Shown in pieces: positions 8,930 through 17,117 of a stretch of DNA of 64,000 nt (position 1 is the first letter of the stretch; each line of letters opens with the position of its first letter). Under the pieces are notes generated by a model that did no database searches, was not told where the DNA came from, and was given only the letters and a program-made list of their open reading frames with translations. The stretch spans positions 1 through 64,000 of the forward strand of contig CAZTJA010000005.1 in assembly GCA_964613745.1 (NCBI GenBank), in the 5' to 3' direction. A program made the position numbers and the translations under genes. This DNA comes from CAZTJA01 sp964613745. GTDB lineage: Bacteria; Desulfobacterota; Desulfomonilia; Desulfomonilales; Desulfomonilaceae.

Positions 8930-9376
8930 ATGCCGGGAAGAGATAAAAAAGATTCTACTGCAAGCGAAAGCGCCGCAAAATTATCTACTAGTGAACCCAT
9001 AATGGACGGCTTCGACGATATTGATGCCTTACCTGCGGCCTCTGCCATCAATATATCCAGACCTAAGACAAATCTTGCCGTCCCTGCTACGAGCAAATTG
9101 GGTAAGCATGTTGTCTCTCTCCTAATTGAAAGCTCCTCGATTCCGAGTCTCGACGAACTTGATCGTGTGAACAGAGCGGAGTCAGGGGCAAACACGCCGC
9201 TCATGTCGGTTATATTGGCTATTATCGCCAAAGCAGGAGGATCCATAACCATAGAGGAATTGGCCCCCCAGGTCAAAAAGGCTTGGAATAGGCAGTTACC
9301 TTCGAGTCCTTACAACCTTGAGGAATTTATCTATTTGATCGTCCGTAATAGCGATAGTTTAAGGGTAACAGGCTAA
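8930..9376 (+). CDS. Conserved-looking protein of unknown function (possible winged helix)
   Basis: A 148-aa soluble protein. The first 60 residues are Ser/Ala/Asp-rich and probably disordered. The C-terminal half (about 60-148) looks like a small helical domain, with ILAIIAKAGGSITIEELAPQVKKAW resembling a winged-helix core; this is a pattern impression only. AAAGGAAAT lies upstream of the ATG. A long reading on the opposite strand (8788-9276) was judged to be its shadow. The gene stands alone about 300 bp before nrdD. Confidence 0.6.
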   Translation: MPGRDKKDSTASESAAKLSTSEPIMDGFDDIDALPAASAINISRPKTNLAVPATSKLGKHVVSLLIESSSIPSLDELDRVNRAESGANTPLMSVILAIIAKAGGSITIEELAPQVKKAWNRQLPSSPYNLEEFIYLIVRNSDSLRVTG

Positions 9377-9553
9377 TATAAGACGTTTTTATCTCAATTT
9401 TGGCCTAACGCTTCAAGCCAAACTATCCAATAAATCCAGGCAATTAGCTCTAGTAGATAAGAATTATTGCAACAAACTTTTTTCAGTTGTCCAGCCCGCA
9501 TGGTTTCTTAGTTTTGAAATGCCAAGTCACGTTCTCCGGAAAAACAGCTTGAC

Positions 9554-9569
9554 ACACTATATGTAGTAT
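9554..9569 (+). promoter_or_regulatory. NrdR box 1 upstream of nrdD
   Basis: ACACTATATGTAGTAT closely matches the palindromic NrdR-box consensus ACACTATATATAGTGT. NrdR is the ATP-cone repressor of ribonucleotide reductase genes. It overlaps a TTGACA-like hexamer (9549-9554), as expected for a repressor site over a promoter. Confidence 0.8.
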
Positions 9570-9583
9570 GATTTGAAACGTTC

Positions 9584-9599
9584 CTACTAGATCGGGTGC
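9584..9599 (+). promoter_or_regulatory. Degenerate NrdR box 2 upstream of nrdD
   Basis: CTACTAGATCGGGTGC keeps the ACTA-AT core on the left and GTG on the right of the consensus, about 9 of 16 positions. Its centre is 30 bp from box 1, the roughly three-turn spacing typical of paired NrdR boxes. Confidence 0.5.
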
Positions 9600-9692
9600 A
9601 AATTCGAATAAGCGCCGGTTCATGGGGGCCTATGGTGAGCCGCGTCCTTCGATGGAGATTTTATCCCGATACTTAAATGAGGGGCGAAGCAA

Positions 9693-11795
9693 ATGGCTAG
9701 TGTGACGGAAATTCATGGAATCAAGAGAGAATCCAACCGCAGTAGCATGGAGACAACGGACATGGCCCTTTTTGTCCGTACATCCAGCGAGGCTATGGAC
9801 GGTTGGGATCGTAGCCGCATAGTTGATGCTCTCCTAAGAGAAACCTTTGTTGATGAGGGCACTGCTGAAGAGATAAGCCTTGAAATTGAATACACAATCA
9901 AGAAAAGCGGCATCAAGGTCATTACTGCACCGCTTATTCGCGAAATGGTAAATGCAAAGCTATTGGAGCGTGGATTGGAACAGGATCGTAGACTCCATAC
10001 TCGACTGGGCGTTCCTCTCTATGATGTTGATCAGCTTATCACTCGGCCCAACAAGGAAAATGCGAATGTACCCCATGGCCCTGAAGCCACCAATCTCACG
10101 CTTGCAGAGAACATAAAGAAGGAGTTTGCGCTACTGAATGTTTTTGATCAGGCGGTGGGTGATGCTCACATGCATGGAGACATCCACCTGCACGACTTGG
10201 GATTCATTGATAGACCTTATTGTTCAGGTCAGTCTTTGGAATACATAAAGAAGTTCGGCTTAAATTTGCCCAATTCTCTTGCAATGGCTAAGCCGGCTAA
10301 ACATCCCGAAGTTTTGCTGGCGCATATGGTTAAATTTGCCGCAGCTTTGCAAAGCCATTTTGCGGGGGCGATCGGTTGGGATGCCGTTAACCTGTTTTTT
10401 GCTCCTTACTTGAGGGGTTTGCCGAAAAGGGAAGTCCGACAACTCGCTCAGATGCTGATATTCGAGTTTTCTCAACAGGCGGTCGCTCGCGGGGGTCAAG
10501 CAATTTTTACGGATATAAATCTCTACTGGGAAGTTCCAAAGCATTTTGAAAATGTACCTGCAATCGGCCCCGGCGGAGAGTTCACCGGTTTGACGTATGC
10601 GGATTATCTCCCCGAGGCTCAGGATTTTGTCTGGACGTTATTCGACATATACAAAGAAGGGGATGGAGCAGGAAGACCATTCTTTTTTCCTAAGCCCCTG
10701 GTTCACATCACTGAGAAATTTTTCAAAACTCCCGGACATGAAGAGTTTCTGAACCACATTTGCAGCATAGCTTCTGAAAAGGGAAACACCTATTTTGTTT
10801 TTGATCGAGGCGAGACGGCAAAGATCTCTGAATGTTGTAGGCTGTCTTTCAAATTAGAGAAAAGTGATCTCGATGATGCTCTCAACCCGTGGAAAATGCG
10901 TTATTCGGCGCTTCAGAACGTCACTATTAATCTGCCCAGGATCGCTTATGAAGCAAAAGGTGACGATACAAAGCTCTTTTCTATTCTAACTGAGCGCATC
11001 AATTTAGCCGCCCGCGCCCACTTACAGAAAAAGGAATTTATTCAACGCCTTCTCAGCTTGGGAGAGACCGGCCCACTTGCTCTGTTGACCATGGATCGAG
11101 ACGGTGAAGGTTATCTAAGAATGCACAGAGTAACCTACCTTATCGGCATGGTCGGATTAAATGAACTGGTTCAACACCATGTGGGCGGTGAGCTGCACAA
11201 TTCCGAAGACGCACTCAAATTCGGACTCAAGGTAATAGCGCATATGAACCTAGTGGCGGCACGCCTAAGCGAAAAGTATAATATGCGGTTTGTGCTTGAA
11301 CAAACTCCCGCAGAAAGTACGGCTTACCGATTTGCCAAACTCGATATGAAAATGTTTCCGCAGACCCAACGGGTTGTCAAAGGAAACCTAAGCGTGGATG
11401 AAATTTATTACACAAATTCGACCCTCTTCAATGTCGGAGCCGATATTGATCCTATAGATAGAGTTAAAAGGGAAGGACTGTTTCACCCGCTCATTGAAGC
11501 AGGTTCTCTCACGCATATTTGGCTTGGTGAAAGCAAACCCAGTAGTGAGTCCTTGGCCAATTTCGTGATCAAGATCTTCCGGATGACCCAAAATGATCAG
11601 GTCGCCTTTTCGCCGGAACTTACCACATGCGTATCCTGTGGACGTACAAGTCGTGGCCTTCATAATGCTTGTCTATACTGTAATTCCGGAGACGTTGAGC
11701 AAATAACTAGAATCACGGGCTACTTTACAAAAGTGTCGAGCTGGAACAAAGGCAAGAGAGGCGAATTACGTGATCGTCATAGAAATTTAATTTAA
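9693..11795 (+). CDS. nrdD: Anaerobic (class III) ribonucleoside-triphosphate reductase
   Basis: Oxygen-sensitive glycyl-radical enzyme that reduces ribonucleoside triphosphates to deoxy forms for DNA synthesis. The 700-aa protein has an N-terminal ATP-cone (about residues 25-110), which senses ATP/dATP. The catalytic barrel carries paired cysteines Cys381-Cys382 (KISECCRLSF). A C-terminal Cys4 zinc site is formed by Cys646, 649, 660 and 663, and the glycyl-radical loop is RITGYFTKVSSWNKGKR (Gly676). It is followed by a glutaredoxin-like gene and the radical-SAM activase, a linkage that suggests a redoxin-dependent rather than a formate-dependent NrdD; that is inference. Confidence 0.97.
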   Translation: MASVTEIHGIKRESNRSSMETTDMALFVRTSSEAMDGWDRSRIVDALLRETFVDEGTAEEISLEIEYTIKKSGIKVITAPLIREMVNAKLLERGLEQDRRLHTRLGVPLYDVDQLITRPNKENANVPHGPEATNLTLAENIKKEFALLNVFDQAVGDAHMHGDIHLHDLGFIDRPYCSGQSLEYIKKFGLNLPNSLAMAKPAKHPEVLLAHMVKFAAALQSHFAGAIGWDAVNLFFAPYLRGLPKREVRQLAQMLIFEFSQQAVARGGQAIFTDINLYWEVPKHFENVPAIGPGGEFTGLTYADYLPEAQDFVWTLFDIYKEGDGAGRPFFFPKPLVHITEKFFKTPGHEEFLNHICSIASEKGNTYFVFDRGETAKISECCRLSFKLEKSDLDDALNPWKMRYSALQNVTINLPRIAYEAKGDDTKLFSILTERINLAARAHLQKKEFIQRLLSLGETGPLALLTMDRDGEGYLRMHRVTYLIGMVGLNELVQHHVGGELHNSEDALKFGLKVIAHMNLVAARLSEKYNMRFVLEQTPAESTAYRFAKLDMKMFPQTQRVVKGNLSVDEIYYTNSTLFNVGADIDPIDRVKREGLFHPLIEAGSLTHIWLGESKPSSESLANFVIKIFRMTQNDQVAFSPELTTCVSCGRTSRGLHNACLYCNSGDVEQITRITGYFTKVSSWNKGKRGELRDRHRNLI

Positions 11796-11840
11796 GAGCG
11801 AGTCTATGAACTCACGGTATTCCCAAATTGGAGGGTGGAG

Positions 11841-12098
11841 ATGGTGTACTTGTTTACAAAAAATGGTTGTGGAGTGTGTGATCTCATAAAAAGTCGCTTT
11901 GATTTCGACAACATGGAAAACGTGAGAGTCTACAATTTGGACAGAGAAAACTCGGAAGCTTTGGCCATGCTGGCCTACTGTGAATGTGTTTCGCTGTCCG
12001 AAAAACAGCTTCCAATACTTGTATCCGAATCACGAGAAGTGATTACAGGTGCCGTAGACATCAGCAATTATCTCGTTTCTAATTGCGCGAACGCGTGA
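11841..12098 (+). CDS. Glutaredoxin/NrdH-like redoxin
   Basis: An 85-aa thioredoxin-fold protein beginning MVYLFTKNGCGVCDLIKSRF, with the redox pair Cys10-Gly-Val-Cys13. The region VSEKQLPILV contains the cis-Pro-like LPI expected in glutaredoxins. Sitting between nrdD and its activase, it is the likely electron donor to NrdD. The ATG at 11841 is preceded by TTGGAGGG at ideal spacing; an in-frame GTG at 11835 would overlap that site. One extra feature is a Cys pair (YCEC, about residues 50-53) in the middle of the protein. Confidence 0.85.
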   Translation: MVYLFTKNGCGVCDLIKSRFDFDNMENVRVYNLDRENSEALAMLAYCECVSLSEKQLPILVSESREVITGAVDISNYLVSNCANA

Positions 12099-12104
12099 CA
12101 ACCG

Positions 12105-12126
12105 GGAGCGCTCACATGAGCGCTCC
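12105..12126. promoter_or_regulatory. Perfect 10-bp hairpin between redoxin and activase genes
   Basis: GGAGCGCTCA (12105-12114) and TGAGCGCTCC (12117-12126) form a perfect hairpin with two central bases, placed between the redoxin stop and the activase start (13 nt before its ATG). No T-run follows, so it may be an RNA-processing or translation-control hairpin or a weak attenuator that sets the ratio of activase to reductase. Confidence 0.6.
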
Positions 12127-12139
12127 ATAATACACTTCA

Positions 12140-12877
12140 ATGCATCACAATTTTCAAATTAAAGGTTTTATACAGAATTCATTTCTTGATTGGCCGGGTA
12201 AGATATGCTCGGTCATATTCATGCCGGGATGCAACTTTCGATGTCCTTTCTGCCACAACAGCCGCCTTGTCCTTTCACCGGAGACCCTGCCCGATTATCC
12301 CCTGTCTGATATACTAAAATTCTTGCATACCCGAAAAAAATGGATTGACGGCGTGACCATCACGGGTGGAGAACCAACAACGAATCGTAATCTTCCCGAG
12401 TTGATTCGCTTGCTCAAAACAATAGGTGTGGCGATTAAATTGGATACCAACGGGACTAACCCGAAAATGCTTGAAGGTCTTCTAGGCGACAGGCTGTTGG
12501 ATCTGGTGGCTATGGATATTAAGGCACCAATGACTCGGGAAGAGTATTCAAGGGTGGCAGGAATCCACGTCAACATGCACAACATAAAAAAGAGTGTGCA
12601 ATTACTCAAAGATTCCCAGGTAGAAACGATCTTCAGAACAACAATTGTTCCGGGGCTGGTGGAAGAGCCTCAATTGGCCGCGATTCGTAAGTACCTTGGC
12701 AATGTGAGTCGGTATAAAATCCAATCATTTCGCAATGCAAGCACTCTGGATCCTAATTTTCAAACCAGATTCGAATTCCCAATCGTGCGACTTGAGAACA
12801 TGCAACTTGAATACGAAATACCACAGCCCGAATCAAATCTGGAACCAGAGAGCGTCTCAGTAGGAATTAATTTCTAA
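12140..12877 (+). CDS. nrdG: Anaerobic ribonucleotide reductase activating protein (radical SAM, NrdG2 type)
   Basis: Radical-SAM enzyme that installs the glycyl radical in NrdD. The 245-aa protein has the [4Fe-4S] motif MPGCNFRCPFCHN (Cys31, Cys35, Cys38) after GFIQNSFLDWPGK, and TITGGEPTTN as the SAM-binding GGE motif. The length and the pattern up to VAMDIKAPM fit the longer NrdG subfamily (TIGR02495-like) rather than the short E. coli form. No clear ribosome binding site precedes the ATG; a perfect hairpin ends 13 nt before it, so translation may be unusual. It converges on the SDR gene with a 4-bp gap. Confidence 0.92.
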   Translation: MHHNFQIKGFIQNSFLDWPGKICSVIFMPGCNFRCPFCHNSRLVLSPETLPDYPLSDILKFLHTRKKWIDGVTITGGEPTTNRNLPELIRLLKTIGVAIKLDTNGTNPKMLEGLLGDRLLDLVAMDIKAPMTREEYSRVAGIHVNMHNIKKSVQLLKDSQVETIFRTTIVPGLVEEPQLAAIRKYLGNVSRYKIQSFRNASTLDPNFQTRFEFPIVRLENMQLEYEIPQPESNLEPESVSVGINF

Positions 12878-12881
12878 GAAT

Positions 12882-13634
12882 TTACATGTTCCATCCGCCG
12901 GAAACGTCCAGGGTAGCTCCAGTTATGAAGGCAGCCTCATCAGATGCCAAGAATCGTATTGCCGACGCAATTTCGGACGCCTCCGCTGCTCGGCCAAGCG
13001 GAGTCTCTGAAATGATAGCCTCCTTAAATTTATCCTGCATGAAGTCACGAATCGTAGGGGTGTTCGTCAATCCCGGCAGCACCACATTTACTCGAATGCC
13101 TTTTGAACCAAACTCTTTTGCCAGGGACTTCGTTAAGCCAATGAGCCCCGCTTTGGCCGTACTGTAAGCGGATTCTCCTTTGGATCCCGATTTGCCGTAT
13201 ATCGAAGAAACATTCACTATTGCTCCTCGACCTGTTTTGAGCATAAATGGTATGCAAGCTTTGGAGCAGTGTATCGCGCCGAACAAGTGAACACCGAACA
13301 CGTCGGAAAAATCATTCGGAACCAACTTGAGAAAACCACCTGGCCGATCAAATCCCGCGTTGTTTACAAGGACGTCTATTTTTCCGCGCTCGGAGGCCAA
13401 TTGATTTACGACTTCCTGTACCTGAACAGGGTCTGCAACGTCTGCAACTAGAGTTATCCCTTTTCCACCCCGTGTCTCAATTTCATGTAGAGTCTGATCC
13501 GCTGTCTTTTTATTCAAATCCAGAATACCGACCAATGCCCCTTCTTCAGCAAACCTACAGGCCGTAGCTGATCCTATACCCTGTCCGGCACCGGTAACGA
13601 GCACCACCTTTTCAGAAAAATTTGTATTTCTCAT
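12882..13634 (-). CDS. SDR-family oxidoreductase (FabG-like)
   Basis: NAD(P)-dependent short-chain dehydrogenase of 250 aa. The cofactor motif TGAGQGIG is near residue 15. NNAG is near residue 90, the catalytic Ser is in VNVSSIYGKSG, the YxxxK pair is in SAYSTAKAGL, and the C-terminal ASDEAAFITGATLDVSGGW is typical of FabG and its relatives. The substrate cannot be read from sequence; a 3-ketoacyl or 3-hydroxyacyl group is the usual guess. It lies 3 bp downstream of nagZ on the same strand. Confidence 0.88.
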   Translation of the reverse strand: MRNTNFSEKVVLVTGAGQGIGSATACRFAEEGALVGILDLNKKTADQTLHEIETRGGKGITLVADVADPVQVQEVVNQLASERGKIDVLVNNAGFDRPGGFLKLVPNDFSDVFGVHLFGAIHCSKACIPFMLKTGRGAIVNVSSIYGKSGSKGESAYSTAKAGLIGLTKSLAKEFGSKGIRVNVVLPGLTNTPTIRDFMQDKFKEAIISETPLGRAAEASEIASAIRFLASDEAAFITGATLDVSGGWNM

Positions 13635-13637
13635 ACG

Positions 13638-14723
13638 TTAAACAGATTCAATCGAAGAAAAATAATCCCGAACACTAGCCTGTGAACAAGGTTCGAAGGA
13701 TTGTGAGTATTTCGATTTAAGTTTCTTGATGCTTTGCAGGGAAAAAATCAGTCTCGTTTGGTCTATGATGCCGTCCCCAATCGCTGAATCGAGTTCATCC
13801 CGAGCTGCAAAGGCTTTATTAGGATCATTACAGAATAAGAGTAGGTCAACCCCCGCAGATATCGCCTTAACAGCGGATTCTCCGGGTGAAGAATTATTGC
13901 TGACGGCACCCATATCCAAATCGTCGGAAATGACCAGACCGGGGTAGCCGAATCTATTACGTAAGAGATCGGTTAGGATGATTCGAGAGAATGTCGCTGG
14001 ATTACGATCATCAATATGGGGGTACGTAATGTGTGCAGTCATAAGAAGCTCTATGTCGTTCTTGATGGCGGCCATAAATGGAATGAGATCGCGCGTTTCC
14101 AACTCTTCCAATGTTCTAAAGTCTCGCGGCAATTCTTTGTGGGAATCAACCGTTGTTCCACCATGACCCGGAAAATGTTTGCCACAAGGGATCACGCCAT
14201 TTTTACGAAAAGCTTCAATTACCAAGTTGCCGCATATAGACACTTTCAACGGATCAGATCCGAAGGAACGGTCACCTATTACGGATTTTTCAGGGACATA
14301 CGTATCCGGCAGCACATCAAGAACAGGAGTGAAGTCAACGTTAATACCCACCAGGCGGAGTTCAGCGGACATTCTTGCCGCAAGCTCCGTGATCTTTGCC
14401 TCCGCTGAACCATGCGAAGCCAACTCGAAAGCAGCGGGAGAAACGAGGAACGGTGATTTTAATCGTGCAACACGACCACCTTCTTGATCAATCCCGATGA
14501 ACAGGCGATCAGCGACATTATGGCGTTCTTTTTTGGCGTGTGATTGCAAATCGGCCGTCAAACGCGATAGCTGGAATGGATCCTGATAATTGCGCGAAAA
14601 TAGGATTACCCCGGAGGGGTTGAATTCATCGAGCAGGTCACGAATTTCACGATTGAATTGGGTTCCATGAAATCCAATGATAAAAAAGCGTCCCAGCTCG
14701 TTTTTGGATAATCGTTCCTTCAT
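13638..14723 (-). CDS. nagZ: Beta-N-acetylhexosaminidase (GH3)
   Basis: Peptidoglycan-recycling glycosidase that removes GlcNAc from muropeptides. The 361-aa single-domain GH3 protein has the diagnostic KHFPGHGGTTVDSH loop, with the Asp/His acid-base dyad, and the nucleophile Asp in VISDDLDMGAV. The N-terminus (FFIIGFHG) has no signal peptide, in line with cytoplasmic NagZ. It is the middle gene of a minus-strand run from resB to the SDR gene. Confidence 0.93.
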   Translation of the reverse strand: MKERLSKNELGRFFIIGFHGTQFNREIRDLLDEFNPSGVILFSRNYQDPFQLSRLTADLQSHAKKERHNVADRLFIGIDQEGGRVARLKSPFLVSPAAFELASHGSAEAKITELAARMSAELRLVGINVDFTPVLDVLPDTYVPEKSVIGDRSFGSDPLKVSICGNLVIEAFRKNGVIPCGKHFPGHGGTTVDSHKELPRDFRTLEELETRDLIPFMAAIKNDIELLMTAHITYPHIDDRNPATFSRIILTDLLRNRFGYPGLVISDDLDMGAVSNNSSPGESAVKAISAGVDLLLFCNDPNKAFAARDELDSAIGDGIIDQTRLIFSLQSIKKLKSKYSQSFEPCSQASVRDYFSSIESV

Positions 14724-14739
14724 ACGAATTCTGAATACA

Positions 14740-15561
14740 TTAGAAATAACTATGCAGTCCAGGCAGCAAATAATTCACACCGAAATAGGTAAACAAGACG
14801 GCAGAAAAACCGAGAACGGATAACAAAGCAGTTTTTGTCCCAGCCCACCCTCTGGTCAACCGGGCATGAAGAAATGCTGCATACACAAGCCAAGTTATAA
14901 GAGACCAAGTCTCCTTAGGATCCCATGACCAGTAAGATCCCCATGCAAAATCGGCCCAGGCCGCTCCCGTTACTATCCCAATGGTAAGTAGAGGAAATCC
15001 AACCATTATTGATTTATACACGATGTCGTCCAGGATTTTTTCAGACGGAAGGTTAGCTTTCAGGAATGAAGATGCTTTCGATATAAGCAACAAGAGTGCG
15101 GCAACGAACGATATGGCGAAACCGGCATAGCCCAGAAAACATGTAATCACGTGAGCAATAAGCCAATTTGATTGCAAAGCCGGAATTAACGGCTTTATAG
15201 ATGGGTCCATCAAAAAAGTCGAACCCATTGTTAAGAATATGAATGGTATGCCAAGCAACACGACGCTTTCAGTTGCGTATTTTAACCTTACGATCAGGAG
15301 GGCAAGGGCCATCGTCCATGCGAAAAATACGAGTGATTCATAAAGATTTGAGAGCGGAGCGTGCCCTATCCCAACCTGGTAAGACTCTATCCAGCGATAC
15401 AGAATGGCAGAGGTATGGAGTCCAAAAACGAGAATAAACGCGCCGATTGCAAATTTCCGGAAAGCGGCACTATCCGATCCTGAAACTCCTTTGAGTAAAA
15501 ACAAAACAAATGATGCTAAATAACCGAAAGTTACATAAGTGTTGAGATCAGTACTTGTCAT
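14740..15561 (-). CDS. Cytochrome c biogenesis protein, CcsA/CcsB (ResC) family
   Basis: Multi-pass membrane protein (273 aa, about eight hydrophobic segments) of the System II heme-delivery and cytochrome c synthetase complex. The tryptophan-rich WWD signature is WGSYWSWDPKETWSLITWLVYAAFLH, on the periplasmic side. It is encoded immediately after its partner ResB (16 bp gap), the usual arrangement. A second member of this family is encoded beside hemA at 59050-59907. Confidence 0.93.
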   Translation of the reverse strand: MTSTDLNTYVTFGYLASFVLFLLKGVSGSDSAAFRKFAIGAFILVFGLHTSAILYRWIESYQVGIGHAPLSNLYESLVFFAWTMALALLIVRLKYATESVVLLGIPFIFLTMGSTFLMDPSIKPLIPALQSNWLIAHVITCFLGYAGFAISFVAALLLLISKASSFLKANLPSEKILDDIVYKSIMVGFPLLTIGIVTGAAWADFAWGSYWSWDPKETWSLITWLVYAAFLHARLTRGWAGTKTALLSVLGFSAVLFTYFGVNYLLPGLHSYF

Positions 15562-15577
15562 CTAGTTTTCCATGAAG

Positions 15578-16921
15578 TTACGCTTTTGGCAGAGCAGACC
15601 GAAATTCCTGTTCAATCTTTTCTCTGAATTCTTTTCTCATACGACGACTGCGTCCGGAAACGTCTATTGTACTTTCACCTGATCCAGGGTCACGTACAAT
15701 GGTCACAGTCAATCGTCTGAAATTGGTGAACAATGATAGAAAAAAGCCCATGACCATCATTGAGCAGCCGAGCCAAACAAAAAATGAACCGGGATCATAG
15801 GAAACCTGAAGTCCTGTGGCATAAAGTGGACGATAATCTATGAAGCTCAGTTTGTGACCGTCAAGTGATTGAGGCGGTTCTTTCCTGAATATGCTCAGTG
15901 AGATAGGATCTTTTTCCGGTGCTGTAGCCTTGACCTCAATCCCGGCACCCTTGATCGTTGAACCGGGATCTAAACTCATCAATCTGATTTCGTAATTCGT
16001 CCCAGGAAGATTTATCGATTTTCTCGGTGGTAGGAAAATTTCACTCTTTTTCCCATCAGGGCCTTCTAGGCCTATTCTTACGTCTTTGATCCCCAGCGTC
16101 TGATAATCTGACTGATAGAGAGAAATTCTCTTGTACGTTAAAGGATGATTTACCAATATGGAGCCATCCAAAACGTCCTTTCCGCCTTCTTGCAGCCGAA
16201 CCGTACTTCTGAATTCCTTTGGTTCGCCCGTGGGATAACGAATTAAGCTGAACGTATCGACGACAATTTCAAAAGGAAGTTGGGAAGATGACCCATCGCC
16301 TAATCGAAAGGTCTTTCCGGATTCGCCCTCAGGAATGACTATGTGGCCTCTAAAGCCGTAAATTGCTCCGAGTAGACCACCGAACAATATAATGAGAATT
16401 GCTGAATGGAGTAGAGGAAATCCCAGAAGATAAATTTTTTGCTTGGTCCATTTGAGCGTTGTTTTATTACCGCCCTCTACTAGCTCAGCTTGATTACCCA
16501 TGATTTTGGAGCCGGTTTTATTTAAGCTGGAGAGTAACTCGGATTTCTCGGTGTTGGACTTCAAAGAGATTCTGAAAGATGATTTTTCATTCGCGCCGCT
16601 CCATTCACCGGGGATGACTCGTAATCTCCTGATGAGGCATCCGAGAATGTTTGTTGACAGCAGAACCAGTAAGAGTATGAACCACCAGCTCCGGAAGACA
16701 TTGTTTAGGTCGAGAATCAGAATCAGCTTAAGAGCGAAATTCGTTTTGACCTGAATAGATGCAATGTCCGACGTTTGAGGAACGATAGTTCCGATGATCG
16801 ACCCCATTGCCAAGGCAAACAGAACCACCACTGTCGTTTTGACGGATGTGAAAAAAGCACCTATTTCTTTGAAAACTGAACTTACTTGCGATTCTGATCC
16901 TATATTAGTTTGATCGGTCAT
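15578..16921 (-). CDS. resB: Cytochrome c biogenesis protein ResB (Ccs1) family
   Basis: Partner of the CcsA-type protein in heme handling and apocytochrome reduction at the membrane. The 447-aa protein has hydrophobic segments near residues 25-45, 70-90 and 150-175, then a large periplasmic domain and a last membrane helix (FFVWLGCSMMVMGFFLSLF). The N-terminal FFTSVKTTVVVLFALAMGSIIGTIVPQ is characteristic. I chose the ATG at 16921; an AAGGAG lies 16 nt upstream, which is long, and a TTG reading from 16972 has no site at all. It is first in the resB-ccsA-nagZ-SDR run. Confidence 0.92.
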   Translation of the reverse strand: MTDQTNIGSESQVSSVFKEIGAFFTSVKTTVVVLFALAMGSIIGTIVPQTSDIASIQVKTNFALKLILILDLNNVFRSWWFILLLVLLSTNILGCLIRRLRVIPGEWSGANEKSSFRISLKSNTEKSELLSSLNKTGSKIMGNQAELVEGGNKTTLKWTKQKIYLLGFPLLHSAILIILFGGLLGAIYGFRGHIVIPEGESGKTFRLGDGSSSQLPFEIVVDTFSLIRYPTGEPKEFRSTVRLQEGGKDVLDGSILVNHPLTYKRISLYQSDYQTLGIKDVRIGLEGPDGKKSEIFLPPRKSINLPGTNYEIRLMSLDPGSTIKGAGIEVKATAPEKDPISLSIFRKEPPQSLDGHKLSFIDYRPLYATGLQVSYDPGSFFVWLGCSMMVMGFFLSLFTNFRRLTVTIVRDPGSGESTIDVSGRSRRMRKEFREKIEQEFRSALPKA

Positions 16922-17043
16922 TTTGTGTACTAGGGGACTCCTTGTGCTCTTTGCTTGACCTGGGATTCCCAACTAACAAGCATATATAAACGACTCTGAA
17001 GAAAACGTCGGTGATACCGGCACCGATTGTACCAAAAAAATTC

Positions 17044-17077
17044 CAAAAAAATAATGCCCCCTGATAAAGCAGGGGGC
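17044..17077 (-). terminator. Intrinsic terminator of the mutase gene
   Basis: On the minus strand, GCCCCCTG (17070-17077) and CAGGGGGC (17056-17063) form an 8-bp GC-rich stem with a 6-nt loop, followed by a T-rich tract (A-run at 17045-17051 on the given strand). It sits about 40 bp downstream of the mutase stop. Confidence 0.85.
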
Positions 17078-17117
17078 CCGAGAACAATCTAAAATCCATA
17101 CGAACTAGGTGGGAGTA

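Larger units (their letters stand above)
9377..9692. other. nrdD upstream intergenic region
   Basis: About 316 bp without a convincing gene. It holds two NrdR-box-like palindromes (annotated separately) and then about 90 bp of leader before the nrdD ribosome binding site. I recognised no cobalamin or other riboswitch core in the leader. Confidence 0.6.

Noticed and set aside
8788..9276. 162-codon reading on the minus strand
   Set aside because: It lies opposite the 148-aa plus-strand gene, which has a ribosome binding site and a more natural composition; the minus-strand product is Ser/Ile-rich in a shadow-like way.
9549..9577. TTGACA as a full nrdD promoter
   Set aside because: No acceptable -10 box occurs 16-18 bp downstream, so only the NrdR boxes are annotated.
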